A DNA stretch of 19,995 nt from Thermodesulfobacteriaceae bacterium (GTDB lineage Bacteria; Desulfobacterota; Dissulfuribacteria; Dissulfuribacterales; UBA3076), in assembly GCA_012961845.1 (NCBI GenBank), contig DTYO01000058.1, positions 1 to 19,995 on the forward strand, read 5' to 3'. The translations under genes and the position numbers were made by a program. Below, piece after piece: positions 1 to 6,851 of this stretch; the first letter of the stretch is position 1, and each line of letters starts with the position of its first letter. Below the pieces are notes generated by a model. That model searched no databases. It saw only the letters and a program-made list of their open reading frames with translations, and was not told where the DNA came from.

Positions 1-687
1 CTCATGTCTCTAACGGAAGAAGAGCAGAGACACATCCCTGATGACATAGACTGGACAGACACCGCATACAGGAACCGGCTGATGGAAATATTCAGGGAAC
101 ATTCCAGCGATTCCATACAGAATTTTGAATATTTCTACCAGGCGCAAGTGCTCTGGGACGAGACGATGGCCATGAATATATGCAGCTATCTCGAGTCCCA
201 TCCCGGCACCAAAATGGTGGTCTTGGCAGGTCTCGGCCATATCATATACAGAAGCGGTATTCCCGACAGGGTTAGGAGACGCAGTGGTTACAGGCAATAT
301 ATCCTGGCCATGTCGTCAGGAGATTCTCTCGAGTCGGATCTGGCCGATTATTTCCTGTTTCCCAAGCCCGTCAAAGCGCCGTTCTCTGCCAGACTGGGAA
401 TAATCGCGAAGGAAGAACCAGGTCGCATTGCAGCAGCTTCAGTGATGCCGGGCAGCCCTGCAGACAGGGCCGGCATGAAGGCCGAAGACATTCTGCTGGC
501 CTTCGACGGAATGGAAATCAGGGATCTCACCGACCTCAAGATCGGACTGATGTTGAAGGAGGAAGGGGATTCAGCCATAGTAAAGGTCAGGAGACAGCGG
601 GACCTGCTGCCTGACACGACAATTGAGCTCTCTATAGGTCCCTTTACCAGCGTCAGACAGGCGTTTCACAGTCCCCACAAGAGATGA
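1..687 (+). CDS. ChaN-family haem-binding protein with C-terminal PDZ domain (5' partial)
   Basis: The reading frame is open from base 1, so the gene begins upstream of the window; the ATG at base 4 is probably internal. The first ~110 visible residues match the end of the ChaN/DUF399 haem-binding domain (Tiki-like fold): AQVLWDETMA at visible residues 47-56, then MVVLAGLGHI with the conserved AGxGH, then GIPDRVRRR. From about residue 125 to 215 there is a PDZ domain, with the MPGSPADRAGM stretch followed by DILLAFDG typical of the peptide-binding region. ChaN of Campylobacter is an iron-regulated lipoprotein that binds haem; PDZ-fused versions occur in delta-type bacteria. Whether this one has a lipoprotein or secretion signal cannot be seen. 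It faces the molybdoenzyme operon tail to tail. Family assignment is good; the physiological role is inferred. Confidence 0.8.
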   Translation, partial: LMSLTEEEQRHIPDDIDWTDTAYRNRLMEIFREHSSDSIQNFEYFYQAQVLWDETMAMNICSYLESHPGTKMVVLAGLGHIIYRSGIPDRVRRRSGYRQYILAMSSGDSLESDLADYFLFPKPVKAPFSARLGIIAKEEPGRIAAASVMPGSPADRAGMKAEDILLAFDGMEIRDLTDLKIGLMLKEEGDSAIVKVRRQRDLLPDTTIELSIGPFTSVRQAFHSPHKR

Positions 688-1029
688 TACCCGGATTATT
701 CGGTTCGCGAGTTTACCGAAGATGTAGGGCAGATGGAGTACAGACCTACTCAGGGATACCTCTGCCGAACACTTTTTGGGTGCAGTTTTTACTCAAGATA
801 TTTCATGTAACATGCTGTAATTTTTACCAATTAGCATTTGTTCGGCTTTTGGAGCGAATAATTTGGGATGAACTGGACGTCCGGTATTCACTTTCAAGTC
901 TGAAATGGCCCGCCCTTGCCATGTCCTTTTCTTGTGGAACTATGCAGAATTTGCCGGATAATCCCCCCAAAAAAACCCCTCCTTGATGGAAAGGAGGGGG
1001 ATGAGATTTCCGTCCGAGGCGGATCAGGA
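688..1029. other. Convergent intergenic region
   Basis: This stretch lies between the stop of the ChaN-type gene (+) and the stop of the ferredoxin subunit (-). It is more AT-rich in its middle (about 785-870) than the flanking genes. The only structured element I can support is the minus-strand terminator near its right end. A 100-codon plus-strand frame starting at 684 overlaps the upstream stop as ATGA, but it looks non-coding. I see no convincing terminator for the ChaN-type gene. Confidence 0.6.
969..999 (-). terminator. Intrinsic terminator of the molybdoenzyme operon
   Basis: On the minus strand a perfect 9-bp GC-rich stem (arms at 991-999 and 976-984) encloses a 6-nt loop and is followed directly by seven T residues (complement of A969-975). 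It lies about 30 bp past the stop of the ferredoxin subunit, which is where a Rho-independent terminator is expected. On the plus strand the stem is not followed by a T-run, so it should act in one direction only. Confidence 0.85.
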
Positions 1030-1485
1030 TCAGTTCACTTCCTGCATGGTCACGAATTTGAGTGCATGGGTAGTACACTTTGTCACACATGCCGGTTTCA
1101 AACCCATGTCAACCCTGTCTTTACAGTAGTCGCATTTGACCGCCTTGCCCGTCTCAGGATTGTATTGCGGAATACCCCATGGACAGGCACCTGCGCATGC
1201 CATACAGCCGATACATTTTTCTTCATCGATATATACGATGCCGTCTTCCCGCTTGATCATCGCATTTTTCGGACATATCGGCACACAGTAGGGATCCTCG
1301 CAGTGATAACAGGAGCGGAAATGAAATTCCGTCTTGGGTACCCCTTTCACCGCCACAAGAGGCTCATGGGAGATCTCGCATAGATAAGGACCTACCGGAA
1401 GATTCTTATTGACCTTACAGTGAATTTCACAGCCGTGGCATCCTATGCACCGTTTCGCATTCAAATATATTAAATACTTGTTCAT
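1030..1485 (-). CDS. 4Fe-4S ferredoxin subunit of a molybdopterin oxidoreductase (PsrB/DmsB-like)
   Basis: This 151-residue protein is an electron-transfer subunit with sixteen cysteines in four ferredoxin-type sets: CIGCHGCEIHC at residues 13-23; CYHCEDPYCVPICP in the middle; CIGCMACAGACP; and a final CDYC...C...C set ending near CVTKCTTHAL. This is the DmsB/PsrB/NrfC-type pattern for four [4Fe-4S] clusters that wire a molybdenum active site to an electron donor or acceptor. There is no signal peptide and no membrane helix, as for most such subunits. The start is fixed by a GGAGGG Shine-Dalgarno about 7 nt upstream and by a 4-bp ATGA overlap with the catalytic subunit gene, implying translational coupling and a 1:1 complex. 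It is the last gene before the terminator. No NrfD/PsrC-type membrane anchor follows. Confidence 0.93.
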   Translation of the reverse strand: MNKYLIYLNAKRCIGCHGCEIHCKVNKNLPVGPYLCEISHEPLVAVKGVPKTEFHFRSCYHCEDPYCVPICPKNAMIKREDGIVYIDEEKCIGCMACAGACPWGIPQYNPETGKAVKCDYCKDRVDMGLKPACVTKCTTHALKFVTMQEVN

Positions 1486-3596
1486 AGTTCCACCCTCCTC
1501 TTTGGATTCTTGGTGCTTCGGCGCACGGTCACAAAGACCTCACACAGACAGAGTCCTCCTCCTGCAGGATCCATATCCATGAGTTTGCCGGACTGCAGTT
1601 TCTGATCACTCATGCCCGCATGATATGCCCTTGACTGCAGCGGCACCTGACGCCCGAAACCATGAACCGTATAAACAGCTTCCGGATGAATGAATTCCGT
1701 GACATGGGCCTTTATGGTTCCTATACTGCTGGCCGAAATCACATCCACGAGATCACCCTCCGATATTCCAAGCTTGGCCGCTGCGCGCTTGTTGATCCAG
1801 AGGCTGTTCTCAGGCATCAGTTCATTGAGCAGAGGGTTGTTTACGGTGTGTCCGTGGGCATGGACTGGAGACCTTCCGAATATGAGCCGGAAATTTCCCT
1901 TTGGCGCCTTCCTCGGGCTCTCATACGGTTTCAGGGATGCCAGACCTGCATCAGCCAGTTTCTGGCTGATGAATTCTATCTTTCCAGACGGAGTCTTGAA
2001 CTTCCCGTCCAGATTGTCACGGTCGTACATTATGGGTTCATCCGCCAGAGATACAAAGCCTTTTCCTTCGAATTCCTCAATGGTATGGCCGGTTGGTTCA
2101 AGCTGCCACTGCCACAGTTCCTCTATGGAATTGTACGGAAAATACTGACCTATATTCATTCGATCGGCCAGCAGCTTGAAGATCTCCCACGCAGGCTTGG
2201 TATCGAATTTGGGGTCAACCGCCTTCCTTCTCACTATGAAACGCGGCTTCGGACCTTTCTGGGTAGCCACTATACTGTCTCTCTCCAGATACATGGACTC
2301 GGGCAGTATCACATCGCTGTACCAGCCGAATTCACTGTAGTGCGTGTCGATTGAGACCAAGAGGTCAGTATTGTCCAGGGCCTCTTTCTGCGCCGCAGGA
2401 TCCGGAAAACAGTTGAAGGGATCATGGCGGTAGCAAATGACGCCTTTGACAGGATACGGATCCTCAGTAAGCATGGCATCATAGAACAGATGGAAGAGTC
2501 CCGGGCCCTTGTCAAAGTGCCTGTACTTCCAGCCCACCCCGTCGGCCCGCTTTTCCTCCGGTTTCGGAACCTGAGAATCCAGGCTCCTGAGACCCTTGAC
2601 CCCGCAGTCTCCAGGCCCCTTTGGAAACAGCTGCCCGCCTTTCACCTCTATGTTCCCCATCAGCACATTGAGGATGTGAATGGCACGGCTGGCATAAAAT
2701 GAATCCCTGTAACGGGACAGCATCCAACCCGGATGGAATATGACCTGTGGCGCCTGTTCCGAGACTTCACTGATGAAGTCTTTCAGCTTTTTCGCCTTGA
2801 TGCCGCACTCCTTTGCAGCCCATTCAGGGGTGTACGGTTCCACAAATGAAGCAAGCTGGTTGAAGCCCGTGGTATAACGGTCCACGAACTCCTTGTCATA
2901 GGCATCTGCCTTGATGATTCCGTTGATCATTCCAAGGGCCAGGGCATAATCGGTACCGGGACGGACCTGAAAGAACCTGGTAGCCTTTATGCCTGTAAGC
3001 GACTGCCTCACATCCACATATGTCAGGCTTCCACCGTTATCCAGCATATCAAGGACCTGATTGGCTTCTGCAATCCGAAGAGAAGCAAAGATATTTCTGC
3101 CGAACAGAACCAGATGCTTGGAATTCTTGATGTCATATATGAAGCCCTTGCGTCCCAACCCATAAACGGACAGGCTTGCATGGTGGACATTTCTGCCGCA
3201 GGCGCTGTCGTGATTGGTAAAGTTGGGCGAGCCCAAACCGTGAATGAAGGTCTTGAAGAGATCCATGAATGGCCCGCCTCTACAGCTGAGCATCACGGCT
3301 CTGGCGCCGTATCTGTCGATGATTATGTCTAGCTTTTCTCCAATATACTCGATAGCTGTATCCCAGCTCACCGGTTCCCACTTTCCGGCTCCCCTGCCTC
3401 CGTCCCGGATAAGGGGCTGCTGGGGCCTTTCCCTGTCGTTTCTGAGTGCCACTCCTGCCGATCCCTTGGCGCAGAGCGCACCTCCCAGAAGGTGGGGATT
3501 TCCTTCCAGCCACTTTATCCGATTGCCGTCCACCTCAACCTTGATCGGACAACGGACGGAACACATCCCGCACATGCTCCACACTGTTTCGCTCAT
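1482..3596 (-). CDS. Molybdopterin-dependent oxidoreductase catalytic subunit (DMSO reductase/CISM family, PsrA/PhsA-like)
   Basis: The 704-residue protein has the full layout of a bis-molybdopterin-guanine-dinucleotide enzyme. It has an N-terminal [4Fe-4S] set (C9, C12, C16, C42) followed by the conserved Lys44. A cysteine in the SACGRN motif (C133) sits where the protein ligand to Mo is expected. LPESMYLERDS and a C-terminal cofactor-binding domain (from FRLIFGRSPVHAHGHT onward) follow. Cys ligation and the LPES.YLER motif favour the polysulfide/thiosulfate/arsenate reductase branch, but the substrate cannot be read from sequence. There is no twin-arginine signal (it begins MSETVWSMCGMC), so the enzyme should stay in the cytoplasm, unlike classical PsrA/PhsA. 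A strong GGAGGT ribosome site lies upstream of the ATG. It is first gene of a two-gene operon with the ferredoxin subunit. Confidence 0.9.
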   Translation of the reverse strand: MSETVWSMCGMCSVRCPIKVEVDGNRIKWLEGNPHLLGGALCAKGSAGVALRNDRERPQQPLIRDGGRGAGKWEPVSWDTAIEYIGEKLDIIIDRYGARAVMLSCRGGPFMDLFKTFIHGLGSPNFTNHDSACGRNVHHASLSVYGLGRKGFIYDIKNSKHLVLFGRNIFASLRIAEANQVLDMLDNGGSLTYVDVRQSLTGIKATRFFQVRPGTDYALALGMINGIIKADAYDKEFVDRYTTGFNQLASFVEPYTPEWAAKECGIKAKKLKDFISEVSEQAPQVIFHPGWMLSRYRDSFYASRAIHILNVLMGNIEVKGGQLFPKGPGDCGVKGLRSLDSQVPKPEEKRADGVGWKYRHFDKGPGLFHLFYDAMLTEDPYPVKGVICYRHDPFNCFPDPAAQKEALDNTDLLVSIDTHYSEFGWYSDVILPESMYLERDSIVATQKGPKPRFIVRRKAVDPKFDTKPAWEIFKLLADRMNIGQYFPYNSIEELWQWQLEPTGHTIEEFEGKGFVSLADEPIMYDRDNLDGKFKTPSGKIEFISQKLADAGLASLKPYESPRKAPKGNFRLIFGRSPVHAHGHTVNNPLLNELMPENSLWINKRAAAKLGISEGDLVDVISASSIGTIKAHVTEFIHPEAVYTVHGFGRQVPLQSRAYHAGMSDQKLQSGKLMDMDPAGGGLCLCEVFVTVRRSTKNPKRRVEL

Positions 3597-3708
3597 AAGA
3601 ATACCTCCGGTGAAAACGTTGAAAGGACCTTCCGAACAGACGCAACACGCCGCCGGTCACTCTATGGCAGGCCGGAAAAGTCTGGAAAAAGGTCCAAAAG
3701 TTGAAAAG

Positions 3709-3740
3709 AAAAAAATAGAATCACCTGACAAAACATGTGA
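3709..3740 (-). terminator. Possible weak terminator of the lipid A operon
   Basis: On the minus strand TCACATG and CAGGTGA (complement of 3721-3740) can pair as a 4+2-bp stem with one mismatch around a 6-nt loop. The sequence then runs TTCTA followed by seven T residues. The stem is short and AT-rich, so termination would be weak. It lies about 160 nt past the lpxB stop. Confidence 0.3.
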
Positions 3741-3785
3741 AAAAGCTACCAATGGGCGGAGTCTGTTGTCAAGAGATATATGGTA

Positions 3786-3795
3786 TCACATGTGA
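3786..3795. promoter_or_regulatory. Palindrome TCACATGTGA, possible operator
   Basis: A perfect 10-bp palindrome, TCACATGTGA, lies upstream of the molybdoenzyme operon. Its right half plus flank (ACATGTGAAGAA) is echoed 52 bp away at 3733-3744 as ACATGTGAAAAA. Repeated half-sites in a control region suggest a dimeric regulator, but I cannot name one and the position relative to the promoter is unknown. Confidence 0.25.
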
Positions 3796-3900
3796 AGAAA
3801 GTGGCTGGCAGCGGGAGTTATGGCATATCCTGAACCGAGACGGATGGAAACATGTCTTTCTGTCAGAAATCCGGCCTGGTCCAGGAGGCGGACAACCGAA

Positions 3901-5061
3901 TCAGCGGATACGATTCCGTTCAATTATTTCCAGGGCCAGGTCAGCAGCCCTTCCTGCTGCTCCGCCACTGCCCAGCCGCCTCGTGACGTCCCGCAGGTCT
4001 TCTTTCATACGCATCCTGCGGGCTTTATCCCGGAGCATGAACAGCACCTCTTCTGCAAGGGCATCCGGCGTCGCCTGGTCCTGCAGGAGTTCAGGCACGA
4101 CTTCCCTTCCTGCCACAAGGTTTACCAGAGATGCATACTGCACGTGGATCAGGAACCGGCCCAGGACACCGGAAACAGGTGAAACCCTGTATGTCACCAC
4201 CATGGGCGTTCCCAGGACGGCCGCCTCGAGGGTGACCGTACCAGATGTGGCCAATATCACGTCTGAGGCCGAAATTGCTTCATATGTCTCACCGGCGCAG
4301 ACAGCGGGACGGTCGTCCCGGGTCCTGAAAACCGGATACTCATCAATTCTCAGGAGTCCTTCGTCTATCGTAGGAGCAAGCGGAATGACAAACTGAGTCT
4401 GAGGCATTTCAGCCCTGATCACTCCGGCGGCACCTGACATAACCGGAAACAGTCGGGTAACCTCACCATGCCTGCTTCCAGGAACCAGCCCCACCAGGGG
4501 AAGACTAGGATCAAGCCCGTGCTCAGTACAAAATTCTGTACGGGACATCCCTGACCAGACCGTATCCACAAGGGGATGTCCCACAAAATCCGCTTTGACA
4601 TGGTGTGAACGGAAAAATTCCTGCTCAAAGGGCAGGATCACCGCCATTCTATCCACGCGCCTGCGTATCTTTTTCACTCTGCCCCGGCGCCAGGCCCAGA
4701 CCTGGGGACTGATATAATAGAACACGGGAATCCCGGCCTTCCTGGCCCTGCCGGCTACCATGAGGTTGAATTCCGGATAGTCTATCAGTATGACCAGATC
4801 TGGCCGTTCCCTGCGGATCCAGGAGACAGTCAGGCTAAAGGCCCTGACAATCGGTATAATCTGCGCCAGGACTTCCGTGATCCCCACCACAGCCAGATCC
4901 GTATTGGTAAATAGCAGATCCACCCCGGCATTCCGCATCTTCTCCCCGCCGATGCCCGTGAAACTGGCCTGAGGAATCCTGTCTTTCAGGGCACTTACAA
5001 GTCCTGCACCGTGGAGGTCTCCGGAGGCCTCGCCGGCGACGATAAAGATCTTATATGACAC
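3901..5061 (-). CDS. lpxB: Lipid-A-disaccharide synthase
   Basis: LpxB is a membrane-associated GT19 glycosyltransferase that joins UDP-2,3-diacylglucosamine and lipid X into the beta-1,6-linked disaccharide of lipid A. The 386-residue length is normal. Family motifs run in order: GEASGDLHGAG (residues 10-20), IDYPEFNLMVAG (~93), YYISPQVWAWRRGRVKKI (~115-132), DRMAVILPFEQEFF (~137), FVGHPLVD (~159), the nucleotide-site LVPGSR (~192-197) and ATSGTVTLEAAVLGTPMVV (~271-289). The start is a GTG: it gives the canonical N terminus directly before KIFIVAGE, and it overlaps the end of the upstream dehydrogenase gene by 11 bp. It is the last gene of the envelope operon. A weak terminator candidate lies about 160 nt downstream. 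Confidence 0.97.
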   Translation of the reverse strand: MSYKIFIVAGEASGDLHGAGLVSALKDRIPQASFTGIGGEKMRNAGVDLLFTNTDLAVVGITEVLAQIIPIVRAFSLTVSWIRRERPDLVILIDYPEFNLMVAGRARKAGIPVFYYISPQVWAWRRGRVKKIRRRVDRMAVILPFEQEFFRSHHVKADFVGHPLVDTVWSGMSRTEFCTEHGLDPSLPLVGLVPGSRHGEVTRLFPVMSGAAGVIRAEMPQTQFVIPLAPTIDEGLLRIDEYPVFRTRDDRPAVCAGETYEAISASDVILATSGTVTLEAAVLGTPMVVTYRVSPVSGVLGRFLIHVQYASLVNLVAGREVVPELLQDQATPDALAEEVLFMLRDKARRMRMKEDLRDVTRRLGSGGAAGRAADLALEIIERNRIR

Positions 5062-6031
5062 CTTCAGCTCTTGCCGTTTTCAGCCCTTCCACAATCTGGG
5101 AATTGATATCGAGTGCCAGACTCAAGGCATTTCGGCCTGACTCTCCGGACACCCTTGGTGGCTCAAGCCCGCGTACGGCCCGGATGAACGAATAAAGTTC
5201 ATCAAACAGTATATCCACGTCTCCATGTGAAAAGAATTCAGGCTTTATTGCAGCCCTGAGGTCGTCTGCACCGGGATCGGCCATCACAACCATACTGTTG
5301 CGCTTAACACAGTCGGCTGCTACGTATATGCTGGGTTGGAACACCCTAATCCTCCGCATGTCCTGAAGAGAAATCCTGCTTGCGGTTACATTGGCGGTAC
5401 AGCTATTTTCAAAGATAATCCTGGCATTGGCAATATCCACCTTGCCGGTCAGTACCGGGACCCCTACCGCCCTGATCTCCCGCACACGAGAATCGGTGAT
5501 GGCAAGGATGATCTCCAAGTCATGGATCATGAGGTCCAGGACCACGTCCACGTCCGTGGCCCTGTCTTTGAAACCGCTGAGCCTGTGTGCCTCAATGAAA
5601 AAGGGGTTTTTTACCCTCTCTTCAAGCAACTGAATGGCGGGATTGAAACGCTCCAGGTGGCCCACCTGGAGTACCAATCCCTTTGACCGTGCTGTCTCAA
5701 TCAGATCATCAGCCTCTTCAACTGTGGTGGTAATGGGTTTTTCGAGCATGCAATGAATGCCTGATTGGAGGAGAGGCCTGGCAACGTCGTAGTGGTAAAC
5801 CGTGGGCACCACAACGGAAGCCGCATCGATGCCGCCCATGAGTTCCCTGAAGTCCGTAAACGCGGCTGTGCCCACCTCAGCAGCCACCTTCTCTGCCCGG
5901 TCTATGGACATGTCCACCACCCCGACCAGTTCCACGTCTTCCATCCGAGCATATTTCTGGGCATGAAATCTGCCAAGGTATCCCACACCTATAACCGCGG
6001 TTCTTACAGGTTTTTCAGGATCGCAGCTCAT
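5051..6031 (-). CDS. Gfo/Idh/MocA-family oxidoreductase in the lipid A operon (GnnA candidate)
   Basis: This 326-residue NAD(P)-dependent sugar oxidoreductase has the Rossmann motif GVGYLG (residues 15-20), the catalytic EKP triplet (E97-K98-P99), QVGHLERFNP (~122-131) and a second conserved His-Asp pair (H170-D171). Its placement between lpxI and lpxB, with an 11-bp overlap into lpxB and a 13-bp gap from lpxI, ties it to lipid A. The best-known lipid A enzyme of this fold is GnnA. It oxidises UDP-GlcNAc at C3 so that the aminotransferase GnnB can make UDP-GlcNAc3N, the sugar for amide-linked lipid A. No GnnB-like transaminase is in this window, so the GnnA role is inference. An AGAAGGAG sequence abuts the ATG with no spacer, which is unusual, but no better start is visible before the Rossmann motif. 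Confidence 0.85.
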   Translation of the reverse strand: MSCDPEKPVRTAVIGVGYLGRFHAQKYARMEDVELVGVVDMSIDRAEKVAAEVGTAAFTDFRELMGGIDAASVVVPTVYHYDVARPLLQSGIHCMLEKPITTTVEEADDLIETARSKGLVLQVGHLERFNPAIQLLEERVKNPFFIEAHRLSGFKDRATDVDVVLDLMIHDLEIILAITDSRVREIRAVGVPVLTGKVDIANARIIFENSCTANVTASRISLQDMRRIRVFQPSIYVAADCVKRNSMVVMADPGADDLRAAIKPEFFSHGDVDILFDELYSFIRAVRGLEPPRVSGESGRNALSLALDINSQIVEGLKTARAEGVI

Positions 6032-6044
6032 CTCCTTCTGTCTC

Positions 6045-6851
6045 TCAGGCGGCCACCAGGATTATACCTGACTTTTCCGCGAGTTTTATGGTCTCCTCCC
6101 TGTCAAACATCAGGGTCCCGCCGGCCTCAATAGCCAGTACCGATGCCTTCACACCGGCCATGCTGGATACCGTTCCTAGTCCCACCGACGGGAGATCGAA
6201 CCTGGTATCCTGGGATGGTTTGCAGACCTTGACTACCACAGTCCCCTCTCCTCCCAGCTCGCCTCCTCTCAAAATTGTCCGATCCGTGCCCTCTAGCGCC
6301 TCGACGGCTATGACGCATCTGTCTTTCACAACTATACACTGGCCGATATCCAATTCACCTATCTTCCTGGCCATTTCAAAGCCAAAACGTATGTCCCGCC
6401 ACTGTTCCCCTGACGGCTTCTTCCTAGTCAGCACGCCTTCAGGCGCAATGAGGTCTTTCAGAAAAACGGTTGAAGGAAGGACCTTTATTCCTTCACTTTC
6501 TATTTCAGCTGCCACCACCCTGAGAATGCTATCGTCAAGCCTCTTGTCCAGCCTTCTCCACAGGTTGACGGCCCTTAGATCGGGAAAAACATCTTTGAAT
6601 ATCCGTTTCTTTGTAATGGTACCTGCAAAGAGAACCTCACGGGCCCCCTCTTTTTTCAGGGCCTTTATCAGCCTGTTGAACTGCCCCAAGCGAATCCACA
6701 CGATGCTGTCAACCTCTTTTTCCAGGCCGGGATCGGTCTCGCCTTTATGGGCCACGGCCACTATCCTGCGGCCCTGCATACGAGCGGCACGGGCACAGAG
6801 CAGAGGAAACTGACCGCCGCCCGATACTATTCCAAGAGCTTCTCCAGCCAT
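6045..6851 (-). CDS. lpxI: UDP-2,3-diacylglucosamine pyrophosphatase LpxI (DUF1009)
   Basis: LpxI hydrolyses UDP-2,3-diacylglucosamine to lipid X and UMP, step four of lipid A synthesis. It is unrelated in fold to the LpxH enzyme of E. coli. The 268-residue protein begins with the family's glycine-rich N terminus (GIVSGGGQFPLL, residues 7-18). It carries LFAGTITKKR (~74-83) and ends with the conserved QDTRFDLPSVG block (214-224), whose aspartates (D215, D219) are in the region of the catalytic Asp of the Caulobacter enzyme. The ATG overlaps the lpxA stop as TAATG, indicating coupled translation. Its neighbours lpxA (upstream) and lpxB (one gene downstream) act just before and after it. No lpxH-like gene is seen in the window. 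Confidence 0.95.
   Translation of the reverse strand: MAGEALGIVSGGGQFPLLCARAARMQGRRIVAVAHKGETDPGLEKEVDSIVWIRLGQFNRLIKALKKEGAREVLFAGTITKKRIFKDVFPDLRAVNLWRRLDKRLDDSILRVVAAEIESEGIKVLPSTVFLKDLIAPEGVLTRKKPSGEQWRDIRFGFEMARKIGELDIGQCIVVKDRCVIAVEALEGTDRTILRGGELGGEGTVVVKVCKPSQDTRFDLPSVGLGTVSSMAGVKASVLAIEAGGTLMFDREETIKLAEKSGIILVAA

Larger units (their letters stand above)
3597..3900. other. Intergenic region between lpxB and the molybdoenzyme operon
   Basis: Both flanking genes are on the minus strand, so this ~300 bp must hold the end of the lpx transcript and the control region of the molybdoenzyme operon. I see a weak hairpin plus T-tract (3709-3740), a 10-bp palindrome (3786-3795), and a good ribosome site next to 3596. 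I could not place a convincing -35/-10 pair. Plus-strand frames here look non-coding. Confidence 0.55.

Noticed and set aside
684..986. 100-codon plus-strand frame overlapping the ChaN-type stop as ATGA.
   Set aside because: Composition does not look like protein, no family resemblance, no ribosome site of note, and it ends inside the minus-strand terminator.
3737..4396. 219-codon plus-strand frame at the lpxB end.
   Set aside because: Mostly antisense to lpxB; Ser/Arg-rich shadow of the real gene with no motifs.
5651..5671. 21-bp palindrome with 10-bp arms (CTCCAGGTGG-C-CCACCTGGAG) inside the Gfo/Idh gene.
   Set aside because: It encodes the conserved LQVGHLER stretch of the family, so it is best explained by protein constraint; the hairpin loop would also be too tight.
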